Source: Xanthostigma xanthostigma (taxonomy: Eukaryota; Arthropoda; Insecta; Raphidioptera; Raphidiidae). From it: DNA of 64,000 bases. This document shows, piece by piece, positions 63,292 to 64,000 of the stretch; the first letter of the stretch is position 1; each line of letters opens with the position of its first letter. Where the stretch lies: NCBI GenBank assembly GCA_963575645.1, contig OY754476.1:7812001-7876000 (forward strand), written 5' to 3'. Below the pieces are notes generated by a model, which saw nothing but the letters and a program-made list of their open reading frames with translations, was not told where the DNA came from and did not search any database. The position numbers and the translations under genes were made by a program.

Positions 63292-64000
63292 CTGAAAACG
63301 AGATGTAAAAGCGCGCACTACTTATATTTAAACTTCAACCTTCGAGGTAATTAAATTCAAATTATATGAATAGTGAATACGTGTTTAAAAGCGCGCACTA
63401 TTATTATGGAATATTTTATTACACAAAATATGTATTCGGTCTGCCATCAATTCGACGATTGGCTGTCGCCTGGTACCTATTGAATTTTAACGTGTTCGAC
63501 AGTATACTTATTTGATTTAATTATTTTATTTATAGTCACAAATCGCCTTCAGCGAGTTTTGATATGAACATCCGTCATCTTAGCGAGACAAATTCAGCTC
63601 AGCCACAAGACAAACGCAAATATTTCAAAGAATTGCAACTCCCCCTTGCATAATAGCACCGTCTGGTTTCCAGAACACAGCAGTACCTCGCTGTTCAAAT
63701 TACCCATTTTATTTCCCAACGTTTAGTTTTAACTTTCATCTTGAATGAAAAGTTATCTATGACAATTCTTCAAAAATATCTGCTAGATTCATCAATATCG
63801 ACACTACCGCACTTAAAAAAGAAACGCGAGAGCCTGCACCGGCGAACTGCGGCTCAATACGCGATACGGTTGGTCATCGTTCAATTTGCAATAAAATGTG
63901 TAAATCGGAAAAATTTGACTACAAAAATTAAGTTTTAAATTAGGTATACCCCAAAGTAAATTTTCTGAAGCAAAAACAAATAGCGAGGGTTTTTCGTTGC
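63292..64000. other. No further feature seen
   Basis: AT-rich. GCGCGCACTA occurs twice (63314 and 63391), each after AAAA, as a small local repeat. GC rises slightly near 63640-63880 without a recognisable gene. Confidence 0.3.

Noticed and set aside
1-64000. Bacterial-type operons, ribosome binding sites, riboswitches or origins
   Set aside because: The sequence is a eukaryotic nuclear repeat landscape with splice sites; none of these apply.
1-64000. LTR retrotransposon, retrovirus or Polinton copies
   Set aside because: No paired long terminal repeats, primer-binding site or recognisable capsid, envelope or integrase stretch was noticed; the only retroelement proteins seen are LINE C-termini.

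Overview
The window is a strongly AT-rich stretch of an arthropod nuclear genome, almost certainly an insect. The evidence is non-autonomous Helitrons with ends common in insects, hAT and TA-target DNA transposons, a CR1/Jockey-like LINE, tRNA-derived SINEs and Penelope-like 3' tails. The order is unresolved; Lepidoptera and Hemiptera both fit. There is no long protein-coding gene, and most open frames of 60-126 codons are chance frames. What lies here is intergenic or very long-intron DNA filled with nested, mostly decayed mobile elements.

Host-gene evidence is thin. The best piece is on the minus strand at 9995-10081: an exon with an acceptor, 5' UTR with an in-frame stop, an ATG, a 17-residue signal peptide and a good donor in phase 1. 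A GC-richer stretch at 1374-1504 (minus) could be the next exon. Other minus-strand candidates are a 23-nt splice-flanked segment below a TATA-like box (63269-63291) and a splice-bounded 85-nt frame (61751-61835). On the plus strand a CpG-rich promoter-like region ends in a donor (42400-42627), a splice-flanked exon follows (45860-45994), and then comes a broken MADF-domain frame (46220-46647).

Repeats, left to right: 0-9 kb holds Tail-A insertions, the first large foldback (Pal-B, 2249-2720), small TIR elements, a hAT end and one copy of a 560-bp repeat. 10-15 kb holds a Helitron cluster (10.5-11.0, 12.76-13.73), an inverted-repeat element (11.3-11.9), a foldback (12.15-12.45) and a hAT MITE with an exact 8-bp target duplication (14703-15250). 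16-21 kb holds a Helitron end, a hAT MITE, a TTAA-flanked element, a foldback with two perfect palindromes, and a TA-flanked element with a nested foldback. 23-40 kb holds tRNA-like SINE heads, more Tail-A copies, a hAT transposase C-terminus, a SINE with its target duplication, a LINE C-terminus, the GATAACGT family and a Helitron carrying a tRNA-Lys-like segment. 41-59 kb holds three hATs with near-perfect 8-bp duplications (two of them hosts to later insertions), a TA-flanked element with a nested foldback, more Helitrons, and a SINE inserted across a Helitron terminus. 59-64 kb is mostly unassigned.

Three things stand out. First, two neighbouring palindromes at 52.17-52.65 kb have unrelated arms but the same 45-bp central cassette. 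Second, one 3' tail (Tail-A) was inserted at least six times, often as a 45-65 bp stub between short direct repeats, as target-primed retrotransposition would leave. Third, several of the foldbacks carry hammerhead-ribozyme-like cores (CTGA.GA ... CGAAAC), which links them to Penelope-like elements. All calls come from reading the sequence by eye; no database was searched.
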